DNA of 64,000 bases, from NCBI RefSeq assembly GCF_009647605.1, contig NZ_WJIF01000002.1, forward strand, positions 62,001-126,000. The letters run 5' to 3'. Below are positions 7,906-15,406 of this stretch, piece after piece (positions within the stretch are counted from its first letter, which is position 1; every line of letters begins with the position of its first letter). A model generated the notes under the pieces. The model saw only the letters and a program-made list of their open reading frames with translations. It was not told the DNA's origin and did not search any database. The stretch is from Agromyces agglutinans. GTDB taxonomy: Bacteria > Actinomycetota > Actinomycetes > Actinomycetales > Microbacteriaceae. The translations under genes were made by a program, and so were the position numbers.

Positions 7906-8451
7906 ATGAGCCTGTCACGCAAGCGCAAGAAGGAACTCAAGCGGTTGCGCGCGAGTGCGGAGGAGTTGTGGGGGAACCAGCAGCACGTGCTCGACGAGGC
8001 CAACGCCATCGCGCGTGAGGCCAGCCGCCAACTCGGCAACCTGACCCGCGAAGAGGTCGTGCCGCGCGTGCGAACCGGATACGAGACGTACGTGCGCCCG
8101 GGCTTCGAGCAGGCCAAGGGCCTCGCTCGCACCGCGGGCGACACCGCCGAGCGCACGCTGGGCAGCGTGCTGGGCTCGGTGCTCTCGATCGGCGACATCG
8201 CCAACGACGTGCGGGTGAAGCGCGCCGTCGGGCGGATCTCGCCGCGCGCGGTGGCCGTCGCCGAGAAGAAGAACGGCCCGGGCTTCGGCACCTACGTCGC
8301 GATCGGCGCCGCGGTGGTCGCGGCCGCCGGTGTCGCGTACGCCGTGTGGCAGACGTTCCGAGCCGACGACGAGCTCTGGGTCGCCGACGACGAGCCGCTG
8401 CCGCCGACGGGAGCGTCCCCGGCATCATCGCCCGACTCTCCCGCGCTCTGA
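7906..8451 (+). CDS. Conserved hypothetical protein with C-terminal membrane helix
   Basis: A protein of 181 aa. It starts with a very basic segment (SLSRKRKKELKRLR), followed by an amphipathic helical region with many charged residues (about 15-110), one hydrophobic helix (about 126-148) and an acidic Pro/Ser-rich tail. It resembles DUF-type DNA-helicase-neighbour proteins of Micrococcales, but I do not recognise a named family. The ATG at 7906 is preferred over 7894 because GGAGG lies 5 bases before it, and that GGAGG would lie inside the longer form. It is divergent from the cyclophilin gene and followed by a hairpin terminator. Confidence 0.8.
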   Translation: MSLSRKRKKELKRLRASAEELWGNQQHVLDEANAIAREASRQLGNLTREEVVPRVRTGYETYVRPGFEQAKGLARTAGDTAERTLGSVLGSVLSIGDIANDVRVKRAVGRISPRAVAVAEKKNGPGFGTYVAIGAAVVAAAGVAYAVWQTFRADDELWVADDEPLPPTGASPASSPDSPAL

Positions 8452-8464
8452 CGCACCGCTGATC

Positions 8465-8496
8465 GAACGGCCTCCCGCTTCCGTGGGAGGCCGTTC
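8465..8496 (+). terminator. Hairpin terminator
   Basis: A 12-bp perfect stem GAACGGCCTCCC / GGGAGGCCGTTC with an 8-base loop begins 13 bases after the preceding stop codon. The downstream T content is modest, as is usual in high-GC actinobacteria. Confidence 0.7.
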
Positions 8497-8578
8497 GTCG
8501 TCTGCGCGCCGATTTCCGCCGTCCCTCAGGGCCTGCACTGAACATTCGGGCGAATTCCCGATTCGTGCGCATCGATGC

Positions 8579-8608
8579 TTGCGCCCGCGGCCGAAACTTC
8601 GCTAGTGT
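8579..8608 (+). promoter_or_regulatory. Candidate promoter TTGCGC-N18-TAGTGT
   Basis: TTGCGC (8579-8584) and TAGTGT (8603-8608) are separated by 18 bases and lie just upstream of a strong AGGAG (8635-8639). Transcription would start near 8614 and run through the long leader of the 81-aa gene at 9064. Assigned by eye only. Confidence 0.45.
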
Positions 8609-8648
8609 CCTTCTCGGTTCGCTGAATTTCTGAGAGGAGTGATGACCG

Positions 8649-8705
8649 ATGATGCAGCTCACGTATACGCCGTCCGGCTTCGCCCTCACCAGCGCCGCCG
8701 GCTGA
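8649..8705 (+). CDS. Possible 18-residue leader peptide
   Basis: A short reading frame (MMQLTYTPSGFALTSAAG) starts 9 bases after an AGGAG and a candidate promoter in an otherwise gene-free 600-bp interval. An overlapping alternative from 8642 gives a 33-residue Arg-rich peptide ending at 8743. It may be a regulatory leader for the structured region and the 81-aa gene downstream, or may not be translated. No homology is recognised. Confidence 0.3.
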   Translation: MMQLTYTPSGFALTSAAG

Positions 8706-8828
8706 GCCAGCCCGGGCTTCGCACCTCGCGAACGCCACGCTGAAGGCTCCACGCCCCGTGCCGATGCGGTTGTCCGCCGTCTGACGCACGATCCGCGTCG
8801 ATCGACGCCGTCGCCGGAGCGACCGCGT

Positions 8829-8894
8829 CCGACGCGATCCCTCCTCGGATGATCGCCTCCGATCGCCGACGCGACGCCATCTGATCGCGTCGGC
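8829..8894 (+). promoter_or_regulatory. Leader with two mutually exclusive hairpins
   Basis: The segment TCGCGTCGG (8885-8893) can pair in two ways: GATCGCGTCGG (8883-8893) with CCGACGCGATC (8829-8839), an 11-bp perfect stem; or TCGCGTCGGC (8885-8894) with GCCGACGCGA (8865-8874), a 10-bp perfect stem with a 10-base loop. The two cannot form together, as in attenuators or riboswitches. No obvious U-run follows. The rest of 8452-9063 holds only the terminator, promoter and short frame listed separately. Confidence 0.4.
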
Positions 8895-9063
8895 GCGCAG
8901 GTCGGCTCCTCCGCTGCTGTCGATGCGTGGATGCCCCGCTCGTCGACCTTGCAGGAGGCCTCGACGCGCTCGAGACATCCGCACCGAACCCACTCACCCG
9001 CACCACCGCCGATCTCGCGACCGCGCGACCGGCATCCTCGAAGAAGAAGAACAGAAGGAAAAC

Positions 9064-9309
9064 GTGAATACCACGCTCACCGCCCTCAGCTCCGCAGGGA
9101 GCACCGACCAGGTCCGCCGACGAGCACGTCTCGCTCGCGAGCGGCTCGCGATCCGGATGGGCCTCGCGCTCGTCGCGTGGGGTCGCCGCCAGGACGCGCG
9201 CCTCACGCACGAGGCCGTGGCCCAGTCCCGCCGCAACGCCGCCATCGGTTCGTCGCTGCGCGACGGCGCCTTCGCCGGCGTGACCATCTCGACGCGCGCG
9301 TCGCTCTGA
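9064..9309 (+). CDS. Small basic hypothetical protein (81 aa)
   Basis: An Arg-rich small protein with the segment RLAIRMGLALVAWGRRQ, a short hydrophobic/amphipathic stretch flanked by arginines. The RLA...GLAL..WGRR pattern recurs in small actinobacterial proteins of unknown role, often near regulated loci. The GTG start is preceded by AAGGA 5 bases upstream; in-frame starts further upstream would add a Pro/Arg-rich stretch typical of non-coding GC-rich DNA and were rejected. It lies behind a long structured leader and ends in front of a strong hairpin. No function is assigned. Confidence 0.6.
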   Translation: MNTTLTALSSAGSTDQVRRRARLARERLAIRMGLALVAWGRRQDARLTHEAVAQSRRNAAIGSSLRDGAFAGVTISTRASL

Positions 9310-9341
9310 CGGCCATGGCCGCCGCCCAGGGAACGCCGCCA

Positions 9342-9374
9342 GAACGACCCCGTCCGCTCCGGACGGGGTCGTTC
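9342..9374. terminator. Hairpin terminator between convergent genes
   Basis: A perfect 14-bp stem GAACGACCCCGTCC / GGACGGGGTCGTTC with a 5-base loop lies between the 81-aa gene (+) and the NUDIX gene (-), and can serve both. Confidence 0.75.
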
Positions 9375-9433
9375 CGCGTTCGGGGATCGTCCGGGTCGCC
9401 GGCCGGGTCGATCCACCCGAACCCTGTGGACGC

Positions 9434-9877
9434 TCAGGCGACGGGCGGCACCCCGTCGGCCGGTTCGGCGGCGTTCAGCCGCAGCGCGATGTCGACGAGG
9501 CCGACGCGCTTGAGATCCGGCACCTCCGCGAGCGTGAACCAGCGGGCCTCGTCGCTCGAACCGCCGACCTCGTTGCGCAGTTCACCGCCCGTCACGGTCG
9601 CGCGGTAGACCACGCGCATCGCGTAGAGCGGCGCGGCCCCCCGGTGCCGCTTCGACGCCCCGATCACCATCGTGTCGATGCCGAGGAGCCGATCGATGGA
9701 TGCCTCGTACCCCGTCTCCTCGAAGATCTCGCGCCGCGCAGCCTCCGCCGGATGCTCGCTCCCCTCGATGCCGCCCCCGGGAAGCGCCCAGCCGGATCGG
9801 CCGTGCTCGTTCCAGTGGGACAGCAGCATGCGGTCGCCGTCGATGATGACGCCGTACGCGGCGATGCGGATGTCCAT
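9434..9877 (-). CDS. NUDIX hydrolase
   Basis: A 147-residue NUDIX protein that hydrolyses a nucleoside diphosphate linked to some other moiety; the substrate cannot be told from sequence. The NUDIX box reads GGGIEGSEHPAEAARREI then FEETGYEA (about residues 37-62), with REIFEETG carrying the metal-binding glutamates. Start ATG at 9877 gives the usual beta-strand MDIRIAAYGVIID; longer forms would run through the DUF6510 gene. It lies 5 bp downstream of that gene on the same strand, so it may end the molybdoenzyme operon. Confidence 0.92.
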   Translation of the reverse strand: MDIRIAAYGVIIDGDRMLLSHWNEHGRSGWALPGGGIEGSEHPAEAARREIFEETGYEASIDRLLGIDTMVIGASKRHRGAAPLYAMRVVYRATVTGGELRNEVGGSSDEARWFTLAEVPDLKRVGLVDIALRLNAAEPADGVPPVA

Positions 9878-9882
9878 GCCCG

Positions 9883-10146
9883 TCACTGTACCGGCGCGGC
9901 CTCCAAGGCCCGCAGCCCGCCGAGGCTCGCGCGAGCACGGCCCTCGTGCTCGACGACGACCACGAGCACCGCATCGCAGTGGGCGCACCGGCCGACGGAT
10001 CCCATCGCCGTGCGGAAGACCACGAGCCCTGCGACCGGACCCCGTGCCCCGCAGTGCGCGCAGGACGCGATCATCGCCGTGAGGTCGACCCCGAACAGGT
10101 CGGCCAGGTCGCCGGCCAGCGCGTTCCCATCGACGTGCTGCATCAT
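9883..10146 (-). CDS. DUF6510 family zinc-ribbon-like protein
   Basis: A small protein (86-87 aa) of the DUF6510 type, opening with QHVDGNALAG and carrying two CxxC pairs (CAHC at about 30 and CAHC at about 54), which suggests one bound metal ion. It overlaps the stop of the reductase gene by ATGA (start at 10146); an immediately following ATG (10143) is better spaced from GGAGG and is equally possible. In actinobacteria this family accompanies sulfite-oxidase-like molybdoenzymes and ferredoxin-reductase-like flavoproteins, exactly as here, so a role in that electron-transfer unit is likely but unproven. Confidence 0.8.
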   Translation of the reverse strand: MMQHVDGNALAGDLADLFGVDLTAMIASCAHCGARGPVAGLVVFRTAMGSVGRCAHCDAVLVVVVEHEGRARASLGGLRALEAAPVQ

Positions 10147-10904
10147 GCCCCTCCGAATCGCTCGGTGCGGATGGCCTCGGGGGCGTGGCCGGCCGCGACC
10201 AACCAGCCCGCGACCGCCTCGACGAACGGCGTCGGTCCGCAGATGAAGATCCTGGGCCGCTGCTCGACCGGCCAGGCGAGCTCGGCCACCAGGTCCGGCG
10301 TGAGGCGGCCGGGCGGGCGGGCGGCTCCGGCCGGGGCATCCCTCGTGTAGACGAGGTCGAGCCCGAGGCGCGTCGGCGCAGGCGCCTCGGCGAACGCGCG
10401 GAGTTCGTCGGCGAAGAACACGTCGGCGGGTGTGCGCACCGAATAGAGCAGGCGGAACGGCGTGGCATCCGCCCCCTCGTCGTGCGCGGCCGCCATCGCG
10501 ACCAACGGGACGACGCCCGAACCGGCGCCGATCAGCTGGACCGGACGGAGCGGGGACGCCTCAGCCCCCGCCGCCGCACCGCCCGGGCGCCAGACGAAGT
10601 AGGCACCGAGCGGTCCGTGCACCTCGAGTTGGTCGCCGGCACGCAGGTCGTGCACGAGGAACGGCGATACCTCGCCCTCGGGCACCTCGGCGACGGCCAA
10701 CACCACCCGGGTTCCGTCACCCGACGAGGCGATGGAGTAGGACCGGGTCGCCTGGTAACCGTCTGGTGCGGTCAGCCGCAGGTCGAGGTGCGCACCGGCC
10801 TCGTTGCCGGGCCAGGTCGGGACCTCGAGGGTCAGGCGCCGTGCGGTCGGCGTCTCGTCGCGCACCTCGGCGACTGTCGCGACGTGCCAGGCGGCGCGCG
10901 TCAC
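10143..10904 (-). CDS. FAD/NAD(P)-binding oxidoreductase (ferredoxin reductase-like)
   Basis: Ferredoxin-NADP reductase-fold flavoprotein (253 aa). The FAD domain carries the RxYS motif (TRSYSIAS, about 50-57), and the NAD(P) domain has the Gly-rich QLIGAGSGVVP loop (about 115-125) and the C-terminal IFICGPTPFVEAV motif. No [2Fe-2S] domain is fused. GTG start overlaps the stop of the molybdoenzyme gene (GTGA) and its own stop overlaps DUF6510 (ATGA), so all three are translated in tight coupling. It probably carries electrons to or from the molybdoenzyme. Confidence 0.9.
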   Translation of the reverse strand: MTRAAWHVATVAEVRDETPTARRLTLEVPTWPGNEAGAHLDLRLTAPDGYQATRSYSIASSGDGTRVVLAVAEVPEGEVSPFLVHDLRAGDQLEVHGPLGAYFVWRPGGAAAGAEASPLRPVQLIGAGSGVVPLVAMAAAHDEGADATPFRLLYSVRTPADVFFADELRAFAEAPAPTRLGLDLVYTRDAPAGAARPPGRLTPDLVAELAWPVEQRPRIFICGPTPFVEAVAGWLVAAGHAPEAIRTERFGGA

Positions 10905-11491
10905 CAATAGCGCTCCTCGGTCCACGGGTCGCCGTGCAGGTGGTAGCCGTTCTGCTCCCAGAAACCCGGGTCGTCGGTCGGCATGGTGACGAGGCCGCGG
11001 ATCCACTTCGCGCTCTTCCAGAAGTAGAGGTGCGGCACGAGGAGGCGGGCCGGGCCGCCGTGCTCGGGATCGAGGGGCTCGCCGTCGGCCTCGAACGCGA
11101 TCCACGCCTGGCCGTCGAGCAGCTCGTCGAGCGGCACGTTCGTCGTGTAGCCGCCGTAGCTGTGGGCCATCACGTAGTCGTGGCTCGTCTCGACCTCCTC
11201 GAAGATCCGGTCGAGCGGCACGCCGCGCCAGGCCATGCCGAGCTTCGACCAGTGCGTCACGCAGTGGATGTCGACGGTCACGTCTTCGACGCCGAGCGCC
11301 TGCATCTCGTCCCACGACCACTCGTGGCGGCCCGATTCGGTGCGTACCTCGAAGCGCCACTCGTCGGTCGAGACGTCGGGGGTCGGCCCCGCCGACAGCA
11401 CCGGCCAGTCCTCGACCAGGGTCTGCCCGGGGGGCAGCCGTTCGTCTCGATCGCGCGACCGACCCGAGAACCCTCGCGTGATGAACGACAT
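10901..11491 (-). CDS. Sulfite oxidase-like molybdopterin-dependent oxidoreductase
   Basis: Compact molybdopterin-binding domain protein (196 aa) of the sulfite oxidase/MsrP fold. The molybdenum-ligand cysteine is Cys77 in DIHCVTHWSK, followed by GxSYGGYTTNVPL and the conserved C-terminal region KSAKWIRGL. It has no signal peptide, dimerisation domain or heme domain, so it should be cytoplasmic and rely on the adjacent reductase. The ATG is preceded by GGAGGG 8 bases upstream. It is the first gene of a three- or four-gene operon with reductase, DUF6510 and perhaps NUDIX. The physiological substrate is unknown. Confidence 0.9.
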   Translation of the reverse strand: MSFITRGFSGRSRDRDERLPPGQTLVEDWPVLSAGPTPDVSTDEWRFEVRTESGRHEWSWDEMQALGVEDVTVDIHCVTHWSKLGMAWRGVPLDRIFEEVETSHDYVMAHSYGGYTTNVPLDELLDGQAWIAFEADGEPLDPEHGGPARLLVPHLYFWKSAKWIRGLVTMPTDDPGFWEQNGYHLHGDPWTEERYW

Positions 11492-11540
11492 GTCGTGCTC
11501 CCTCCGCTCCTGCTCACGTTAGTGAGGGCGGCGGCGGATG

Positions 11541-12383
11541 TCACCGCAGCTCGAGGATCCCCGTCGGCTCCGACCAGTCGGAACCGGTGCGCAAGCGCTC
11601 GGCGACGACCCGCTCGAGCCGGGTGCGCGGCTGCACGGCGTCGGCGTCGCGAACGCGCTCCGCCGATTCCCGGAAGACGAAGCGGGATGCCTCGGCGCTC
11701 GCCTCGGCGCTCGGCTCCACGTGATCGACGAGCTGGAACCGGCGGGCGAAGGCCGCGATGTTGCTGTCGGGCAGCTCGGCCTGCAGCACGGGATCGAGCA
11801 GCCAGCTCGTGCACTGCAGGCGATCGGCGCGCGTGAACGCCGCGATGCGGGCGATCGATCGGTCGACGGCGCCGGGATCGAGCGGGCCGAGCTCGGGGAT
11901 GTGGACCGCGTGCCCGTACCGCTCGCGACGGCGGGAGACCTGCAGGCGGCCGAGCTCGACGACGTCGCCGCGCAGGATCTCGAGCAGCCAGTCGAGCACG
12001 TTCGCGGCGCCGTAGAGGCGATGCTTGCGGCCGACGTCGAGCAGGGTCGCGCGCGTGACGTCGCCGGGGATGCCGAGTCGGCGGTGCCGCGTCAGCGCAT
12101 CGGGGACGAGCTCGACGAGGGAGGCCAGGAGTTCGGCGTCGCTCGCGTCGGTGTCGACCTGGACGGCATCGCTCGCGACGCCGACCGGGCCCGACGCGTC
12201 GGGATGCGGCTTCGACTCGCTCAGCACAGCCGCGCGCAACCGAGCGGTCACGTCCGGCCGGGCGGACGCCTCGACCGGCGCCAAGCCGAGCACCTCGGCG
12301 TCCGTCGCGGCCGCGGCGCCGGGGAACGCCGACGGCGCGGGGCGGTTGTGCCGCCCCACGCCATCGTGCCGATCGGGGATCAC
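11541..12383 (-). CDS. Acyltransferase domain-containing protein (DUF5596/GNAT-like)
   Basis: A 280-residue protein matching, from memory, the actinobacterial family with a GNAT-like C-terminal domain (DUF5596): RHRRLGIPGDVTRATLLDVGRKHRLYG is followed by the hallmark order LGRLQ, VHIPELGPL, CTSWLLDP, LPDSNI and RFVFR. Members often sit beside glycoside hydrolases and sugar ABC transporters, as here. Enzyme activity and substrate have not been shown to my knowledge. The GTG at 12383 overlaps the stop of the upstream DUF4832 gene (GTGA), indicating translational coupling; a GTG at 12359 is the alternative. Confidence 0.78.
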   Translation of the reverse strand: MIPDRHDGVGRHNRPAPSAFPGAAAATDAEVLGLAPVEASARPDVTARLRAAVLSESKPHPDASGPVGVASDAVQVDTDASDAELLASLVELVPDALTRHRRLGIPGDVTRATLLDVGRKHRLYGAANVLDWLLEILRGDVVELGRLQVSRRRERYGHAVHIPELGPLDPGAVDRSIARIAAFTRADRLQCTSWLLDPVLQAELPDSNIAAFARRFQLVDHVEPSAEASAEASRFVFRESAERVRDADAVQPRTRLERVVAERLRTGSDWSEPTGILELR

Positions 12384-13831
12384 CGGGTGAGGACGGTGCT
12401 CCCGATCGACAGCCAACCGTCGACCGAGGCATCCTGGTCGGCGTTGGCGAACCGGACCGGCTGGCCGGTCGCAAGCGGGTTCGTGCCCTGCACGAGCACC
12501 GTGTAGCGGCCGGGGCGGACGCCGCTCGTGCCGAAGTCGCCCTCGAAGCGCACCTGCTCGCCGCTGGCGACCTGGTCGAGGGTCCACGGCGAGGTCCACT
12601 GCTCGACCACTCGGCCGCGCGAGTCCGCGAGCGCGATGGTGATCGGCCAGTCGTAGGCGAACGGCGCGATGCCGACGTTCTCCACGGCGATCGCGACATC
12701 GAGCCGGTCGTCTCGGTCGTCCCGATCGCCGCGGCGCGGCGGCGCCTCGACCGCGGCCTCGACGACCCGCAGCGAGTAGCCGAGCGACCGCGCACCGTCG
12801 ATCGCCCGCTGGCGGTCGGCACCCGTGTACCCGGTCGCGAACGCGTAGTGGTTGATGAGCCAGCTCGCGTGCGTCACCTCGACGCTGCCGGCGAAGTCGT
12901 TGTCGCCGCCCTCCTGGATCACGGGGCATCCGGCCTCGCTGAAGATGCACGACTGCAGCTCGGGCCGCAGTTCGCCGCCGATCGAGTTCGTCTTCCACTT
13001 CTCGGTCGCGCCCGCTGCGATCATCTGGTCCATGAAGTACCAGCCGTACGGGCTCGGCTTCGTCGTGAGCGCGAACGAGTCGTCGTGGTAGCCGACGTCG
13101 AGGTTCGCATTCGCGGCACTCGGGTACCGCACCTCGATGTCGGTCTCCTCGAACGCGTCGATGAAGTCGGCCAGCACGTCGGCCTGGTGCTCGGCGGTCG
13201 GCATGCGGTCGGGCAGCCCCGCCTCGCCGTTGTACGGCCAGGTGTGCCACTCGCCCCAGAACCCGATGAGGCCGGCCTGGACGAATCCGAGCCGCGGATC
13301 GCCGTCGTACCGCGCGCCGAACTCGGCGACGAACGCGTCGAGCGCGGCGATCAGGTTCGGGTCGTCGTAGTCGGGGATGACGCTCGTCGAGTTGCCGAAC
13401 TCGGTGTACGGGTAGGTCTCCAGCCCCCCGTCGAGCAGGAACTGCGGGATGCCGCTCTCGCGCTGCGGGTAGTCCAGGTAGAAGCGCATGGTGGTCTGGT
13501 GCCCGCGGGCGGCCACCTCATCCAGCGTGGCCTCGACCGTGGTCCAGTCGAACGTCGACGGCCCGGTCATCACCGCGTTCAGCGGGAAGTACGACCACTC
13601 CATCGAGTGCGGGAAATCGGGGTAGTCGCCCGCGAACGGGATGAACCCCTTCAGGGGGTTGCTCTCAGGCTCCCCCGCCGGCGCGAGCGCCCGCCACTCG
13701 TCGTGGGCGGGGCCACGACCGTCGCCGTGTTCCGCGACCGCGGCGGGCACGGCGCCTCCGAGCGCGAGGGCGAGCGCGGCAGCGAGCGCCGCGCCCCCGA
13801 TGAGCGTTCTCCGAGCTGACGACGTCGTCAT
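12380..13831 (-). CDS. Secreted DUF4832 family protein (putative glycosidase-like)
   Basis: Exported protein of 483 aa. The signal peptide has a twin arginine (ARRTLIGGAALAAALALAL, cleavage near AVA-EHGD), so Tat or Sec export is possible. The N-terminal two thirds look like a TIM-barrel glycoside-hydrolase-like domain (NPLKGFIPF, TMRFYLDYP, FVQAGLIGFWGEWHTW), consistent with DUF4832/DUF4874; the C terminus is a beta-sandwich (about 385-483). GFWGEWH is a likely active-site strand. It lies between the GH36 and acyltransferase genes of the sugar locus and probably acts on the same extracellular glycans. Substrate is unknown. Confidence 0.82.
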   Translation of the reverse strand: MTTSSARRTLIGGAALAAALALALGGAVPAAVAEHGDGRGPAHDEWRALAPAGEPESNPLKGFIPFAGDYPDFPHSMEWSYFPLNAVMTGPSTFDWTTVEATLDEVAARGHQTTMRFYLDYPQRESGIPQFLLDGGLETYPYTEFGNSTSVIPDYDDPNLIAALDAFVAEFGARYDGDPRLGFVQAGLIGFWGEWHTWPYNGEAGLPDRMPTAEHQADVLADFIDAFEETDIEVRYPSAANANLDVGYHDDSFALTTKPSPYGWYFMDQMIAAGATEKWKTNSIGGELRPELQSCIFSEAGCPVIQEGGDNDFAGSVEVTHASWLINHYAFATGYTGADRQRAIDGARSLGYSLRVVEAAVEAPPRRGDRDDRDDRLDVAIAVENVGIAPFAYDWPITIALADSRGRVVEQWTSPWTLDQVASGEQVRFEGDFGTSGVRPGRYTVLVQGTNPLATGQPVRFANADQDASVDGWLSIGSTVLTR

Positions 13832-13866
13832 GTTCGACTCCTTTGATCGGTTCCGACCGCGCTGGA

Positions 13867-15390
13867 TCAGTTGGCGATCGTGCTGGGTGGTGCCGGATAG
13901 GTGACGAACGGGCCGAGGTCGACCACCCGGTCGTCGATGCGGAACACGTAGCGGCCCAGCTGGGCCACCTCTTCGCGGCGTTCGAGCCAGTCGCGCAGCT
14001 CGAGCACCTCGTCGTCGGCGAGCCAGTCGACCGGATCCGAGGTCGACTTGAAGCCGAGGACGGTCGCGAGATCCTCGAGCAGGCGGCGCTGGTCGTCGTC
14101 GAGCAGGCTCCGCCGGCGGCGGAAGTAGACGACGTCGGGGTCGGTCTCGAAGACGGGCCGAAGCCAGCTGCGATGGATGGAGGCGAGGAACGCGTTCTTG
14201 GCGCCGACGCCCGTCGGGTCGCCCGGGCGCTCCGCGTTCTCCCAGAAGGGGGCGACATCGGGCCCGACGCGCACGCCGTCGAAGACGCCGGCGGACGCGA
14301 TGATCGGCACGCCGCAGCCGAGCAGGTAGACGTCGTCGCCGACCGTCTCGCGGATGAGGGCGACGGCGTCGCGGTAGGCCTGCTCGCGGTGCACGGGTTC
14401 GCTGCGACCGCCCTCGAGGGCGCCCGCGTACATGAAGTCGAGCTTGAGGTACGTGAAGCCCCACTCGCCGACCACCCGGGTGAACAGCTCTCGGAGGTGC
14501 GCCTTCACCTCCTCCTGCGTGGTGTCGAGCGCGTAGTACGGCCCGCCCCAGTTGTACCCGGCGACCATCGGCCGGCCGTCGGTGCCCTGCACGAGCAGGT
14601 CGGGACGATGCACCGCGAAGTCGGAGTGCGGCAGGGCGATGAGCGGCGACAGCCAGAGCCCGGCCCGGAACCCCGCGTCGGTGATCGTGCGGACCGTCGC
14701 GGCCATGCCTGACGGGAAGCGCTCGTTCGCCTCCCAGTCGCCGACCGACCGCTCCCATCCGTCGTCGAGCTGGACGACGTCGAACGGCAGGTCGGCGAGG
14801 TCGGCCACGGTCCGGCGCACCAGGTCTTCGCTGATGTGCTCGTAGAACGAGTACCAGCTGCACCACACCCGTCCCGCCCGGCCCTCGCGCGCGCCGAACC
14901 GCTCGGCGACGAGCTGCGCGTAGCGCGTGAACACCTCCTGCTCGGGACCGCGGGCGAGGAACCACTCGCCGTCGGGCTCCTCCACGGTCCCCCAGAGGGT
15001 GGTGGCCGTGGCCCCCACCCTCGGGGCGCCCAGGCCGAGCGCCCCGAGGAGGAGGATCTCGCCGTCCGCCAGCGCGATCGCACCGACCGCGCTGCCCGAG
15101 TGGGCGTGCGGGGTGTCGTTCTTCGCATCGTCGGCGGTGAGCAGCCGTTCGGGGCTGCCGTGGATGCGCAGGGGCGCATCGCCGACGTGCCGCCAGCCCG
15201 ACGGGCTCCACGAGTTCCAGCCGTGACGGAAGAACTCGGTCGCCTCGACCGGGTGGACCACGGTGACCGACCCCGACGGGATCAGGTACTCGCGGTCCCC
15301 GAGGGCGCGGGGTGCGCCGTCGGCCCGGAGCGGCAGTGACAGGTCTCCGAGCTGGACGAGTCCGGCGAACTTGGCGAGATCGATGAGCAT
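13867..15390 (-). CDS. Alpha-galactosidase-type glycoside hydrolase, family GH36
   Basis: Cytoplasmic GH36 hydrolase (507 aa, no signal peptide), expected to cleave terminal alpha-galactosyl residues from imported oligosaccharides such as melibiose or raffinose. Signatures are WCSWYSFYEHIS, VVQLDDGWE, the nucleophile aspartate in YLKLDFMYAGA and the general acid region GVRVGPDVAPFW. It is shorter than classical 700-aa GH36 enzymes and resembles the compact actinobacterial subgroup, so alpha-N-acetylgalactosaminidase or another alpha-galactoside activity is not excluded. It lies 16 bp downstream of the binding-protein gene; AGGA precedes the ATG. Confidence 0.88.
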   Translation of the reverse strand: MLIDLAKFAGLVQLGDLSLPLRADGAPRALGDREYLIPSGSVTVVHPVEATEFFRHGWNSWSPSGWRHVGDAPLRIHGSPERLLTADDAKNDTPHAHSGSAVGAIALADGEILLLGALGLGAPRVGATATTLWGTVEEPDGEWFLARGPEQEVFTRYAQLVAERFGAREGRAGRVWCSWYSFYEHISEDLVRRTVADLADLPFDVVQLDDGWERSVGDWEANERFPSGMAATVRTITDAGFRAGLWLSPLIALPHSDFAVHRPDLLVQGTDGRPMVAGYNWGGPYYALDTTQEEVKAHLRELFTRVVGEWGFTYLKLDFMYAGALEGGRSEPVHREQAYRDAVALIRETVGDDVYLLGCGVPIIASAGVFDGVRVGPDVAPFWENAERPGDPTGVGAKNAFLASIHRSWLRPVFETDPDVVYFRRRRSLLDDDQRRLLEDLATVLGFKSTSDPVDWLADDEVLELRDWLERREEVAQLGRYVFRIDDRVVDLGPFVTYPAPPSTIAN

Positions 15391-15406
15391 GTTTCGGTCG
15401 TTTCCT

